From positions 30,070,795 to 30,134,794 of the forward strand of contig OU015524.1 in assembly GCA_907165065.1 (NCBI GenBank): DNA of 64,000 bases, in the 5' to 3' direction. Shown in pieces: positions 36,296 through 49,600 of the stretch. The position numbers were made by a program, and so were the translations under genes. Each line of letters starts with the position of its first letter. The first letter of the stretch is position 1. The notes below the pieces were generated by a model, which was not told where the DNA came from, did no database searches, and was given only the letters and a program-made list of their open reading frames with translations. This DNA comes from Caprimulgus europaeus. Lineage: Eukaryota; Chordata; Aves; Caprimulgiformes; Caprimulgidae.

Positions 36296-37264
36296 AGATT
36301 AAAGGTTTTTGAGGGCATTTTTATAGGAGCTACTGAGCTTTTGAATTGTTCATTAAATCAGTTTCTAAGTTCCCTTGTTTATTACAGGTCGTAAAATTAT
36401 AGTAAAATTTAGGCTGGGAAAGCAAGATCAGTTTGATCAGTTTGCCCAGAGCCATAAGGTCTCTCACCTAGACAGTGCAAGCAAATCTTAATGTGACAGT
36501 GTTAGGCCATTCACAGAGATTTGATGGGAGCAGCAGTTTCTGCAGGATTAGCCTGGTGAATAGTCTACTGTGTGTTAAAGTGTTCTGAGAAATTCCATCA
36601 TGTATCAGAAACACATTGGCTGTTGAATAATTTCATGGAAATGGTATGTAGCTGTACATGTTTGTGGGTACAGACAAGAGAGTGGCAAAATGAAAGTCTT
36701 GTAGAAGTATTTTTACTGATGTTCAGGCCATCAGAATTATTGGAAAATATGGCATATATGTTGGACCAGAGCAATCATGCTTGTTGAATAACACATTTTG
36801 CAACCTGGCAAACTGTCCAGACTCAAAGAGTCTGAATGTCAAAGCAACCATTAAGCCACCACCATTGTCTATCTCATGTTAATTCATAACTCTTGTAAAA
36901 TCTATTATATGAACTCCATACAGAACACAAAAGTTGGTGATACTTAGGAGCAACCTGCTAGAATGGGTATATTGGGACTTTAAGTAGATATCCAGACTTC
37001 CAACTCTTCTGTGTTTTGTCTTTGAAGTTTCTGGATTACAGCAAAGAATAATCTGGGCATTTTGAAAGGTACATCGCATTTTCATTTAGATAATGGGGAA
37101 TTGCTTGTGTAACTTCTTGGCTCTGGTGGTTGCCACGTTGGAGTTTTACTTAAAGATCACAATAAAACAGAAAGTCATTGTTTTATTTCCCCTTTGTTAG
37201 AGCTTTAAAAGTCACCCACATGTAATTTGGTGATAGTGAACATCTGTGGTACCAGCCACAGATC

Positions 37265-37304
37265 AGTGATACAGGTCTGTAAGTGATACAGGTCTGTGTA
37301 TCAC
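37265..37304. repeat. Tandem 17-bp duplication with a short hairpin
   Basis: GTGATACAGGTCTGTAA is followed by GTGATACAGGTCTGTGTATCAC. The second unit ends in the reverse complement of its own GTGATAC start, giving a 7-bp stem with an 8-base loop. Confidence 0.75.
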
Positions 37305-40300
37305 TAACAGAGTTTGCCAAAGGAGCCTGGGGCTTCCATAGTTTTCCTACCTGGAGCAGGAGACTTTCCTGGCCAGAAGTTCTCCAATTGCACTTCAGTT
37401 TGTAATCCTTTTTCTATTAGTGGTTGTTGTCCATCCTAGAAGAGGCTCCATTCAAAGTGTAAAACCTGTCTGTATAGTTAGCAGTCTCCTTGCTTTGCTT
37501 GGGCAAGGAATGTCAGGAGTTTTGTTGCTGCTTTCAGACTGCAAAAATAATTTATTTTTAGAAAGTATTTACATTTAATCTTCTCATATCAGGACTATTT
37601 CTTACCGCACAATCTCTGACTTAGTATTTTTCATTCATTTTTGCTTGGAATATGTAAAAGTAACATGTAGTAGCAGTATTTGGGGGACATCACTCAGGAG
37701 TTTGAATTTCTAGCCAACAATCATATCTAAATTACTGCCTCTGAGAGGAGAGGGTGATTTCTGAGCCCTCCAAAGCTGCCGGATCATTCATTTTAGTCCC
37801 ATCCACTGCTGCCTTTTTTCCTTCTGTTTTTGATAGGCCTAAAATAGATATTGCCAAAGTATTCAAGAATTCTCTGGGGATGGGAAGTTTCTCTGAGTGT
37901 ATCTCCTTAGATGGCACTTACCACAATAGTGCTTGGGCTAAACATTCCTCTTCTATGAGGCAACGTCATATTTAGTTGCTTTTCTGTTTCTTAGAAACAA
38001 TTTTTGCAATGCTTTGAAATTGCTGAAACCCTCAGATTTTCTGTGGCAACAAGTTTAGAGGAGAAGAGAGGATTCCAGTAATTAATAGCTCCAAGAAAGT
38101 AGGCTGACATACGAAGAATCTTATATAAGAAGTCAGATTATTTTTTTCTTCCTCCCTTTTCTGCCCAACCCCTTTTCTGTGCTAGTCAAGGCCTTTGTTA
38201 AAGCAATAGCCCAGCTGGATGCTACTTCCTCTGCTTAAGTGAAGTTCAAGAAACCAGCTGCTGCTTAAAAGAAAACTGCTTATTGTTGAGTTCCCGTTCT
38301 TCCCCCTGCCAAGGTTAAACACATCCCTTCTCCGTCAGCACCTCCAATGTAATGTGTCCCTAGATATTGTGGGCCACGCCTTCAAGGATATAAACCTAGT
38401 CCTTACCAAGTTACCTGCTGACGAGGCAAAAAGATAGACAACAGTTTCTAAAGTCAGCTTAATGTTAGCCAATCATGCCAAGATTGGTTTCCCTTCCTTT
38501 AGAGAATTTCTCCTATCCACAAATGTAGTGTAAGGTGAAATTCTGGTTCTGTGGAACTCACTGAGGACATCTGGGAAGATGTTCATTTTCATTTTCTTAC
38601 TCTTGCCTGACTCTCTTCATCACTTTTATATGGAGAGGTGTTTTTTCCTCCTCCTTATACAGCACCACGTCTTAAGGTGCTGTATAAAATCTTGTAATTT
38701 GGAATTTTTAGTATGAGAATTCGCATGACAGCTCTGCAGAACTATTCAGTCCAGTGCTTTACCCACACTTACATCTAGTAGGAAGTGATTGGCAAAGAAT
38801 ACATTAGTATCTTCCTCCTATATGCAGACAGCTACTTTTAAGGAATTTCAGGAAAATTTACTACTGTACTGAGATTTCCCATATAATTCAGCCTTCTGAG
38901 TATTCAGTATAATGTACTCCTTAATTCCATGATCCCAGACCATTGCTGTCGTAAAAGGGGAGATGTCTTTTTCTGTATCTGTGATAATCAGTGCAATGCC
39001 TTGTTTAGGTACCAGATGTAAACCTAATTTCCTTCCCAGCCCGGGTATTTCTGGTTCTTTTACCATGCTACCTGAATGCTTCACAAAACAATAAAAAGGT
39101 ACCCCATGGGAGCGCCTCAAACTCTTATGACCTTTTTACAGCTGGAGACCAGCTGGTACAGAGGGGTGGTAGCAATAGTCTTCAGCAGTTTTGTTTCTGT
39201 AAAACATCACCTGTGCCTAGATTCATTTTGCCTAACTGTGGCACTGAAATTGGAAGTAAACTCTGTCTTCATGTAGGGAGCTGAGATTGACAAGACTCCA
39301 AAACTAGGCATCTTTATTACCTGCCCTGAAGTTGGATGGAGTAACATTGTGCCTAGAGCATATTAATATACTTTTGGTGTTAGTGTTTTATACTCTATGA
39401 CCGACATTTTTTATTTTACTCCAAGTATCACTTTAAATGTCCTAAGCTTCTGCAGAGGGTGCAGGAGAAAAGAAGTAGGTAACAACCAATTCTTAAACTC
39501 CGTTAAGAGGACTAGTAGGGTTGATGTTGTAACCAAGGCAAGAACAGGCTCCCCCTGAAACCATCAGGTTTTGAAACCATCCTTTCCCAACTTCATTTTT
39601 AACATTTCTTTAAGCTTTTCTGTAGTAATGAAGTGGGGTTTCAAATGGAAATTTAGTCATCATTTAAGTAAACAACATCAAACTGCAGGCTAAAGAAGCA
39701 AAGGGGGAATAGATGATAGTATACTAGCATTCTTAATTCTGGCATTTCTTGGGTTTTGAGTCTTTGTTTCTGTAAGGTTCTTCTACATATTCTCATGTGA
39801 GGTTTTTTACATTTATTTACAAAACAAGTATGTACTTTTGTATGTATACATATATTCACAGTGACGGGAAATCAAGCTTAGTCCTTTAGCCCCAAATCCA
39901 TCTTTTACTGCTATAAACATCACTTACTTCAGGGATGTGCATAATTTGGTCCTAGTTTTATGTGCTTCTTGTGTTTAAGTGGTTTCAGATACACTGTTTA
40001 TTTTCTTCAGGAAGATATATGCTTTGGCTTATATTGACTGCATTCACTAAATTTGTTTTAAGTCTCCAGTAAAGTGAAGTGTCTACAGCAAAGTCTGAAG
40101 CCTATCATAAATTCCTTTATCAGAGTGATTTCAGTAATATACATGTTATTATGTGATAAATGGAAAGTCTCCTTTTTGATGACAGAAGAGTTTAAGTGTT
40201 ATTGTCACCTCCTAGTTTGTACGTCATCACATCTATTCAGAGTCAAGGGAACTGAAAGGTTAAATTAAGGGCTTTTCCCAGATCTTTCAATGGGTCATTT

Positions 40301-42187
40301 CCTATGTAGGAATGGATATGTGATATGTAATGTTGATGTGATATTTCACTATATCCAGCATTCTGTGTGTTTTCAAGAGTGCATAATTAATGCCATATAA
40401 CATGGGAAGCTTGTGTTGAGCAGGGCTTGCTGTAAATCTGTAGCACACATCTTTCACAGTATTATTTGAAGCCCTAGCATCTCTCTTGGCTTTGTATCTT
40501 CTCCTGAGGACATTGTTTTTGAGTTTACATCTCTCCTAGAGACCCACAACAGGAACTCCTTTGTCTCTCTGGTGGAATCCTGAGAATGCTATCTATCTGA
40601 AGTGTTAGTGTAAGTTTATCTGTAGCGAAACAAGAAAATAATCACTGGCTTTTTCTAAACTCCTGTCTGGTCTTCCTACCTGGCTAGTGGGAGATAGTGT
40701 GCTGAGCTACCATTTAGCATGCATCTAAGTTGCACACAGTGAACTTTCATTGATGTTGAGAGGGGATTGAAGCTATGTTTGTTGAGTCTTTGTAATAGTT
40801 CTCTAAGGCTAAAAAAAAAGGCCCTGTCTGACAGTAAGTTAATTTTAAAAGCACTGTGTTTAACTGTAGCTGCTCCGTATTTCTTAAAGCATTTCTAGAA
40901 CTGTGTATGAACTGTAGCTGAAGATTTTTAAAACTTGGTTACCTAAAGACAAGTTCCTAAAAGACAGCAAAACAAATGGGCAAGTTCTTAAAAAGTTGTT
41001 TCTGAAATTTCCAGTGTGAGACAGAAATTCATGTATTACTTTAAAATAACTGACAGTGATTTTCTATGTAAGGGTTAGACAGATTAATATTGCATCAAAA
41101 AATTGTTTATTTCAGGTCAGTTATCCAAACAAAGCAATGCTAGATGTTGCAAATCCATCAATACTTACCACCTTGCTTCTGTGCTCAGTGATAAAAATAT
41201 ATGAATGGTAAAAGTATTAATGTTATTTTTTAGTCATTCCTCAGAATATTCCATGAATGGGAAAAAATAAATTAATCTAGGAAGACCAGAATTGTAAAAC
41301 TCCGTAATAAATGTATAGTGAAAAAAAAAAAATGCTTGTTGTGATGTATTATCTCAGAAATAAATAGTTCACGAAAATTACCTACTAAACTCCAGGAGGG
41401 AGCTAGCAGAGCAAGTTATGTAGTCCCCCAAAGACTGTGTAATGACCACCTTCCTGGAATAAGAGAGAATGGCAGATTTAAAGAAAAACACATCTCCTTT
41501 CTCCATTTTACATGCAAAATCACGCTTGAAATAGAGTCACTTCAGTTAAGTGATGGATGTCTGTTCATAAATAGGGGCTACTCATTTAATAGTTTCAATT
41601 GCCAGAGTGCTATGTATAGCATGAGCTAGAAATACTGAAATACAGTCCAAATATTTCTTATTCATGTACTGACTGCAGGAGAGCTAAGCCTAGTGGAAAT
41701 CAAATAGTGAGCTCTTCTGTTCCTAATCTGTGAGAGATAGTCTGCAGGTAGGAATGAATGACATCATTTGTTAAGAAAAAAACTTACCTGGTTTTGCCTA
41801 TGGAAGTAATGCTGATCCCCCTCACCAGGATGGTGCAGAGCAGCTGATGCCTTAATGAGAACTACCCAGGAGTGTATGACTCTTAGGACTTAGATCACCA
41901 GATATGTTATTCATGTAGTCTACAGAAAAAAGAAGAAACAAGCAGGATAGCATTATTCTTAGATTTCTGTGCATTTCTTATTTCTGCATGGTAATGGAAT
42001 GTGTAGTCCTAAATATCTGTAGTATCTGTTTAACCTTACTTAGGTGTTTTCCTCGGACACACAGAAGCAAGTTGCTTTCTGTTCACAGAGAAATCAACAG
42101 TGCAGAGTCTGACTGTATAAGTATTGAAATTTCATGGGTTTGGAAAATACTGTTCAGAAAATTTATTCCTTGACTACTTCTCTCCTT

Positions 42188-42204
42188 CACACACGCACAC
42201 ACAC
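42188..42204. repeat. Short CA dinucleotide repeat
   Basis: CACACACGCACACACAC, a short interrupted CA run. Confidence 0.75.
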
Positions 42205-45200
42205 CTCTCCATTCCAGGAGATTCCAGGGGGTCTGCCTCAAAACATAACTCTGCTGAGAGAGTAAACTCTTTACTGCCTGCAACTCTCCACAGATAAATA
42301 ACATCACAAGGCTAGTGATACTGTTATCATTCCTTCAACAACTGAAGTCTACTTTTATAGGAGAGAAAAGAATGAGTATGGCTATGAGTAAAAGAATCAT
42401 CTAGTCTTCTGCTAGCTGAGCAAATATTTATTAGGTATCAAAAAAAAAAAGCAACTACTTTAGTTGTTGTTTAGTTGAGATTTAGGTGATCAATTACAAA
42501 GTCATAAAATTAGATTAAATTGAATTATGTTCTACCAGAAAAAGTTGAAATTAACCACTGTGTTTGCCAAAATGCTTATTTCCAGGTTATTGTTTCTGAT
42601 TTTATTAGGTTTTACATAATTCACTCTTTTTTTGTGATTTTTATATAATGTGTTTTGAACAAAGGTTTTATTTCTCTTTTGGACTTAGTGAGAGTGAAAA
42701 ATTGTTAGAGCTCTGTAAAGTTTTAAACAGGTTACAAACGAGGATTATTTACTATAGACTAGAAATTTTATTCTTCTACATCCCAAGTAGGAATCATGTC
42801 AGAGTATTTCCTCTGTCTACTTGGGGTAGAAAAAAAAAGTTCTTTACCCTGTCCAACAGTTCTGCTTCCAGTCCTCATCAAACTAGTAAGGTTGCAACCA
42901 GTAGTGAAAACAGAAAAAAGAATTTTCTGGAACTTCAAAAGAAGTTTCAATTTGTGTGTTGTATAAAGGCTTGAGTCAGTATTTTGTCCTACTCGATTTT
43001 TGTAAATAGACAATAATATCTACTACCAGTACTACAGCAGCTTACTTGGTCACTATCCAGTACTGTTAAACACAGTACACCAGCTTCCTGGCTGGTCTGA
43101 GTAATCGCAGATCCATTGGTTCAAATGAGTTTTGGCTTGCTTGTGCCAGTGAATAGGTTATTTTTTTATATGAGATCATATTACCAAAAACTTGCCAAGA
43201 ACTTAATACCATGGTAGAGTTAGATTTGTAGAAGCTTACTACATCTTGTGACCTCAATTTACTTAAACTTACATGTTTTCTACTCCTGTAAGACACAAAT
43301 AAACCAGCGCTGGAACACTGCACAAGCTGCAGAGAGCACAGTGCAACTCAGGACACTTCCATGGCCACCCCTTTCCAAAGGATAAGTGCCTTGTCTCTCT
43401 CGTAAAACAAGATCACTTTGGCAAAGGTCCAGCAACTTGTTGTGTTGTGATGGAAAGAAACATTTGGAAGCAACCAGTTCACTGTCCAGAATGTTAAATA
43501 TTTTTTTCAATAAAACAGGGCTGCATTTGAGTAAGGTGAAAGGGCTAACTTTTAAGCTTCACTAGGGAAAAAAGTGGTAAGGGTTGCTGTGCTGGCTAAC
43601 ACAGAATTTAGCAAATATTAAGGGCAGAATACTTAAACCAGGTCCAACCTGTCTTGCTGTATTTTTACCATCATATCATCTAGTTTCTGTATAATTAAAA
43701 TTCCATGGATTTTTTTTCATCATTTAATAACAGTAAATCTGAATGGAATCTTCCTGGGTTTGGTTTTATTTCCATGGTATAGTAGAATCTCATGTAATAG
43801 ACCCAGGGAGGTCCGAGATCCTCGTTTTGTTCGCTGTGAAGGGGCTGCCTTGCAGCCTTAGAAGGAGTAGGATGAAGTACAACATGCTCCTGCAATTGCC
43901 AGGTGGTGAATGGAGCCTTAGTGATGGTTGCCAGACTGCCTTTAGGGCTCACGGGGAAACCTTTGATATTACACTTAGACTTTTTCTGGCACGATGGATT
44001 TAACTAAAGTTTGGTGGCTGGAGGAGAAGGGCATCTGCTTTCAGTCAGCTGTGGAGCATTATATTGTTGACATTGGGTCAAAATTAATTACTTTGCATTT
44101 TTTATGGTTTATTGATGTGGAGTTTGCAGAATTTAAAATGTTTAGTAAGAGCAATTGTTTTGTCATTACTGTCTTGGTAGAAGTTAGACTGTTGTCACAC
44201 TTACAAGTAAGGATAATAAGAGAAGTGCAAAAGCAGCTGATGATTCTGCTAGCTCTGATGCCTCGCTAACTTGTACTACAGTGGAAATTTACCCCAATGC
44301 TGTACTGATTTCAAAAACAAAAAGGACTTACAGGATTAGAAGACTGAAACAGTTCCACAGTAGTAGTAAATTGCCTGTGGTGTTAAAATGCCAGCTAGGC
44401 AGTACATAAAAACGGTGCTTTAAATGATACTCAGGTAAAGGAATTATTTCCTGCCTTGGGCAGAGGGACCTTCCTCATTCTTATGGCAGCTTTGCTGCAA
44501 AAGATGTCTTAAGATTGAATTTGCCAGAGTGAAGATCTTGGAAGTACTTTTTTAAATCTCTTTGTATTCTATAGAATTTCAACGCTAACGTAACATGCAA
44601 ACCACTGCACGTACCCTCTGAACATGCACGTCACTGAGTGCAGTCTGAGCACTTGCTCACAGGCTGGCTTCATGCTTATAAGAACTTAATCTGAATTATA
44701 TGACCTGAAAACACTTGGAAGCTAGGAAAGCAGTGTCATCCTAAAAAATAACCTACTAAATACTGGAGAAGATCTATTTCTAGTAAATTACTTTAGCAGC
44801 AGAATAATAAATGTAGAAAGAGAGAAAGGAGACAGAAAGCTAGGAGTTTTCTTTTTTGTCCTGGCATCGTGTTTTGGTTTTACTTCCTCAACTACAGCAG
44901 TGAAATAATTTTATTGTACTGAAGACACAGAAACATGTTTTATTTGGCTTCAAAGTTAGAATTTAAAAAAAAGCCTATTTGGTGGGAGCCTGGAAACATT
45001 TTTTTTTCTAAAAGGCATTTGAGGTTCTGTGAGTCAGTGTCAAGTTTATATTTTTTCTAATGTATAATAAGTGAAACTAAAAGTGATCCAATGCCACAAA
45101 AGCAAAATGCATGTATTCTGAAAAATATTTCAGAAACAAAGGAGGTTATGCTTTATTATGGAATTACTTTTTAATATTAACTTTTTCAGTTTCAGGTATT

Positions 45201-45814
45201 CTCTTAGGAGGATAATCTTGTACAACCATAATGTTCCAATATGTCGTATGAATCTATGTTAAACTCCCGTTGACATAAACACCTGTACTTGGAAAGACTG
45301 AAGGCATTTTGTTTGGGTTTTCTTGTGTGTAGTTGTTGGGGGTTTTTTAATATGCAACTTGAAATTAATCTGTTTATGTAGGTGTACATCTCTGGCTTTG
45401 TTTCTCGTATTTCAGTATGATCTCAACATACCTGCAGGTTAAAGACCCAGTAAAAAATATCAGGCCGAATTTGGCAGCCAAATCTTCAAATTGACCTTTA
45501 AATCAATGCAGAGTCTTGGAACCATAATGAGTTTTATTCAGAACATGATATTCTAAAGGAATTTTATTTTTTTTTTAATACCCCACTACATTCTTGAAAG
45601 CACAGGCTTTTAATGAAAGCTCATGAGTGATCAATGAAATTTTTTTACTACATTTTTACATTTGATCTGCATTGTTGCACATTAGCAGATGTCACAATTC
45701 ATGAATAGATGCAGAGGAAAAGGCTTTGAAATTCTTTTTTTAGACTTGAAAGGCTTGGTAAACATGTTATGTGACCCTTGTTCATTCTTGGTTTTTCCAA
45801 ACATTTTTATTTAA

Positions 45815-46690
45815 ATATTGTCCATGAATGTTTCTAATCCCTATTTGAAGTAGCTAATACAGTCTACCTCCATAGCTACAGCAGCGGATTCCTGAAGTTC
45901 ACTAATCACTGTGTGAAGAAGCGCCTTTTTTTACCCTTTTTAGTACTTCCACCAGCATCCCAGTTCTAGTATTGCAGGAGTTGGTGTACAGCAGTTCTTC
46001 ATCCAGCTTATCCACCATCTTCATGATTATGTTAATCTCAGTTGTGTTCTTCCTCATTCCCAAGATTTTAGTCAGTTGTTTCATCCATGTGATCATTTCA
46101 GTTATCCTCCTCTGTGCTCTCTTTACCTCCACTGCATCGTTATCGAGTTCTGTAGGCCAGCACTGCGCATGATACTCAACATGTGGGAACACAAAGATTT
46201 TATGTAGCAGCAGAGTAAGTACCTTCAGGTTTTTTCTCAGTGACCTTCCTAGTGTTAACCAACATTTTGTTGGCTTTTCTGAGTGCTGCTGCACCTTGAG
46301 ACAATGATTCAGAGAACTGTCAACAAAAGCACCGAGATGTTTCTCCAAGGTTTTAGCTCTCTTCCAAGTTCAGCATCATGTAGGTGTAGTTTCAGATATT
46401 TTTCCCCTAGGAAAAAAAGTATTTTTGCATTACAGTTACCTGTTATGAAGCTTATCACCACCTTTTTGCCCACCCAGTTTGAGTGATCGTTTTTGGAGTT
46501 CCCTAACTCTTATCACAGTATTTGACTATTCTAAAGAGCTCAGTATGACATCAGATTGGCACATTTCACTGTTGACGCCCTTGTCCAAGCCACTGATAAA
46601 GATGTTGAATAAAACTGGTCCCAGAAGTGATCCTTGGTGGGACCCCACCAATAAAGTGACATTTTTCTGCCAGTAGTAAAATACTGATTT
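45815..46690 (-). mobile_element. Old CR1-type LINE, minus strand, reverse-transcriptase region
   Basis: Read on the minus strand from the right, the piece near 46570-46640 has the sense of the palm motif around GPVLFNIFI (GGACCAGTTTTATTCAACAT in DNA). At about 46348 there is an open frame of 148 codons starting HLGAFVDSSLNHCLKVQQ and running on to VKRAQRRITEMITWMKQLT. These parts correspond to CR1-group ORF2 downstream of the palm (compare LGVLVD and RVQKR in the younger copy at 61 kb). At the left end, CATGAATGTTTCTAATCCC and CACTGTGTGAAGAAG match the 3' part of a repeat shared across amniotes. The frame is broken and diverged, so the copy is old. The edges are approximate. Confidence 0.75.
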
Positions 46691-49600
46691 GTTAAGGATC
46701 TGTTAGATGAAATAGCTGTACTCCTCTACAAAGTTCTTCTTATACCAATTCCTCTAATCCTAAAAAAGTTCCCTCAAGAAAAATCCTCTGCTTCTCCTTG
46801 TGTTATTCTTGCCTTTGTTATCACAAGTCAAAGTTTGTGTGAACTTGAGTTTCTGTTAGCCCCTCATTTCTTTGAGATGAATAAATAAAAAGTAGTTTCG
46901 AGGGGATTTTAATGCAAAGATTTACTGAAATTGTTGAGCAAGGTATGTTTGCAGACTTCATGAACCACGGCCATGTCTTTGTTTCTGAGGTTAATCTGTT
47001 CCAACCGTTTGGTAGAATTATCTGCTTGTAATGACACCAGATAGCTGAAAAAATACCAAGAATCTAGTGTAAATTGAATGTTTCCACCTTGTAATTTCTC
47101 TCTCTTGTGCTTTGAAGCATGTTACATTTTCTGTTTAACCTGGAATTAAGCTTTTCTGACCTGGATCCATTCTATCATATCTTTAAGTATTTTTCAGAAA
47201 CATCTTTCCTTCTAGATTTACAAAAAAGTGTCAGTAACTGTCAAAATAGGAACTTTACTGTATTCATCCACATATACATTCCCTTTTCAATTTATCTTAC
47301 AGTGCAACACATTCTGCAAATTCTTAACGCACACATCTTTCTTTTTTATGGGCATTCTGCTGAGAAGTAAACTGCCAGGCTATTCTGTAATCATCTTTGA
47401 TGTTGCAATAAATGCTGTGTTCTTTAAAGTTTTTTAACCTTTAACCAGCTAAAGAACAAATCAAAGAAGCAGATTTCTAGGTAATTTTAAGAGACTACAG
47501 ACACAGGAGATAAGTTGAAGTCTGTTTGCTGTGTATCAAAACACTTTCTCTCCAATGGAAGACAGAAATTCATTGAGGAGCTAGGAGACAAACCTAACGC
47601 AATTTAGAGACCTCATAAAAAAAGAGTTGTATATTCAAAATGAGCAATTATTTCCACATACAAGCATGCATTTACAGGACTAATTTTTAAAGTAGCCATG
47701 CTTCAGTATGCACTGAAGATGCGCAGTGAATATATGCGACCTGAAGCCTCCATGCATGTGCTACTCCAAGCAGCAGGTGCAAATCTGATCTCACAAAAGC
47801 TGCTCCCAGGTCAGAGGACAGTGACTATTAGTAACATCCTAATGGCGTCACTTGATTGGTGTGTCCACACTTGTTGCTTCAGGGGAAACCTGCTGATCTG
47901 GTTTTAAGACTTGCTAACATTTTACTGGGTATTAGAGTGAGTTCTGCCTTATTCAGTCCAGAGCAAAGTCTTATCCTGTAACCTGTAAGGCACTTGCCAT
48001 CTCCATAATAACCCAAGGCAACTCTCCCTCCATTTTTTTTTCCCATAAGCAGCTTGGCTAGTGGTTAAGTGATGCAGGGGACAGCTGAAGCTTCAAATGG
48101 GAAATCTTCATGTATCTGAAACTCCAGTGGCTCCCGTGAGCAGTGTTGGGGGGTTGTCCCTCCCCAGGGGAAGCTGAGCAGGGACATTGGGGCCTGTATG
48201 TGCCCTGACTCAGGGCCCTGACTTTCACTAGCCATTTTGTAGGTGCAAAGAGGGTTAAGTGTTAAATTTGAGCCTACAGAGAATGACACTGCTCAGCTCA
48301 GTAGAAAGTCCTGCACTGAGATAGGCTGTCATGGTCCTCGTCACCCTGTATTACTTCACGTGGTAGCTCTGTATATATGTTGACCTCTTACCTTTTGCTG
48401 AATAAGAAAATCTGTGTATATATTAGTTATTTTGAAGTAGACGTGTTTATTTGAATTTGTGTTAAATGTTAATTTTTTTAGTATTTAGTTAAAAATTAAT
48501 TCTCCCTTTTTGTTGTGGTTTGTTGGGTTTTCTTTTTTTTTTTCCTGCATGAGAGCAAATCAAAGCATAAAACATTCAGTTTGTGGGTGGAATAGTGCTG
48601 TGTACAAGAGACACAAGAGAGATGGCATGTAGGTTAAGTTTCCCTCTCTGGCAGCTGCTCTCTAGCAGAGCAGGTTATCTGGTTTCTGCTGAGCAACAGA
48701 GGCTGCACAGGGATTTGCTCAGAACATTTACTCAGGGTGGGAGCTGTGCCTGTAGGCCGCTCGTCATACTGATCTCCATCTTCTCATGACAAGGGAATTT
48801 TGATGTTGTCATGTTTCCACAAAGAGGTTTCAGGAAAAGCACTGAAAATTTTGAGAAACTATTACATATATATTAGTATTGTCTAATGAAATTGTTATGT
48901 TGACTGTTACTTAGGGCAGCCTAAGAGTAAGAAAGGTAGTGTAGTGTAAGAGGAGATGAAGAGAGGACACAGTTCTGTGTTTGGCCTTGCACCAGGTGTG
49001 AAGTTAGCACAGGTCTTTTAGGCTCTCTCTTCCCAAATAGCCTGAGATATTTTTATCTGAGATAATATTGTGTTATCCTCCCTGAACAGAGAATACACTC
49101 CCCAGTGTGTACATGAGCATCTCTTCTTTCATCACTGCAGTCAATGCAATGAAGCTTTGTCAATGGGAAATAAGCTGGGCACCTTTAAGTGAGACATAAC
49201 GTGCAATCCCTGGAGTTTAGCAAAGTGAGGTGGTTCCTGAGGTTCCAGCAGCAGCTCCTGCATTCAGCAAAGGCTGCAACTCTCTCAGATTAGGCAGCAG
49301 ATGCCCTGCAAGCACTTTTCCTAGTGTTGCATTGACTAGTTGTCTCACTGTATCTCCCTGTACATCCTAACTGTACCCCTTGCTGGCACAGACTGAGTGC
49401 CTGTGCAGAGGAGCTTTCAGTCGGTGTTACTGAGTGCAGTATCAGTGAAAAGTCAGTCTGTCATTGGGTCTTGCTATGGTATTTTATTACAACTAATAAT
49501 AGTATACCTTGAAGCTCAACATACTTTTTTGTATATGTACAGTTTGAAGGACTCAGCTTGAATTTGAGGAAATGAGCATCAGCAGGTTACTATGCCTGTC

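Noticed and set aside
36371-36395. TTCCCTTGTTTATTACAG|GTCGTA as a recursive splice site
   Set aside because: The acceptor half is good but GTCGTA is a poor donor.
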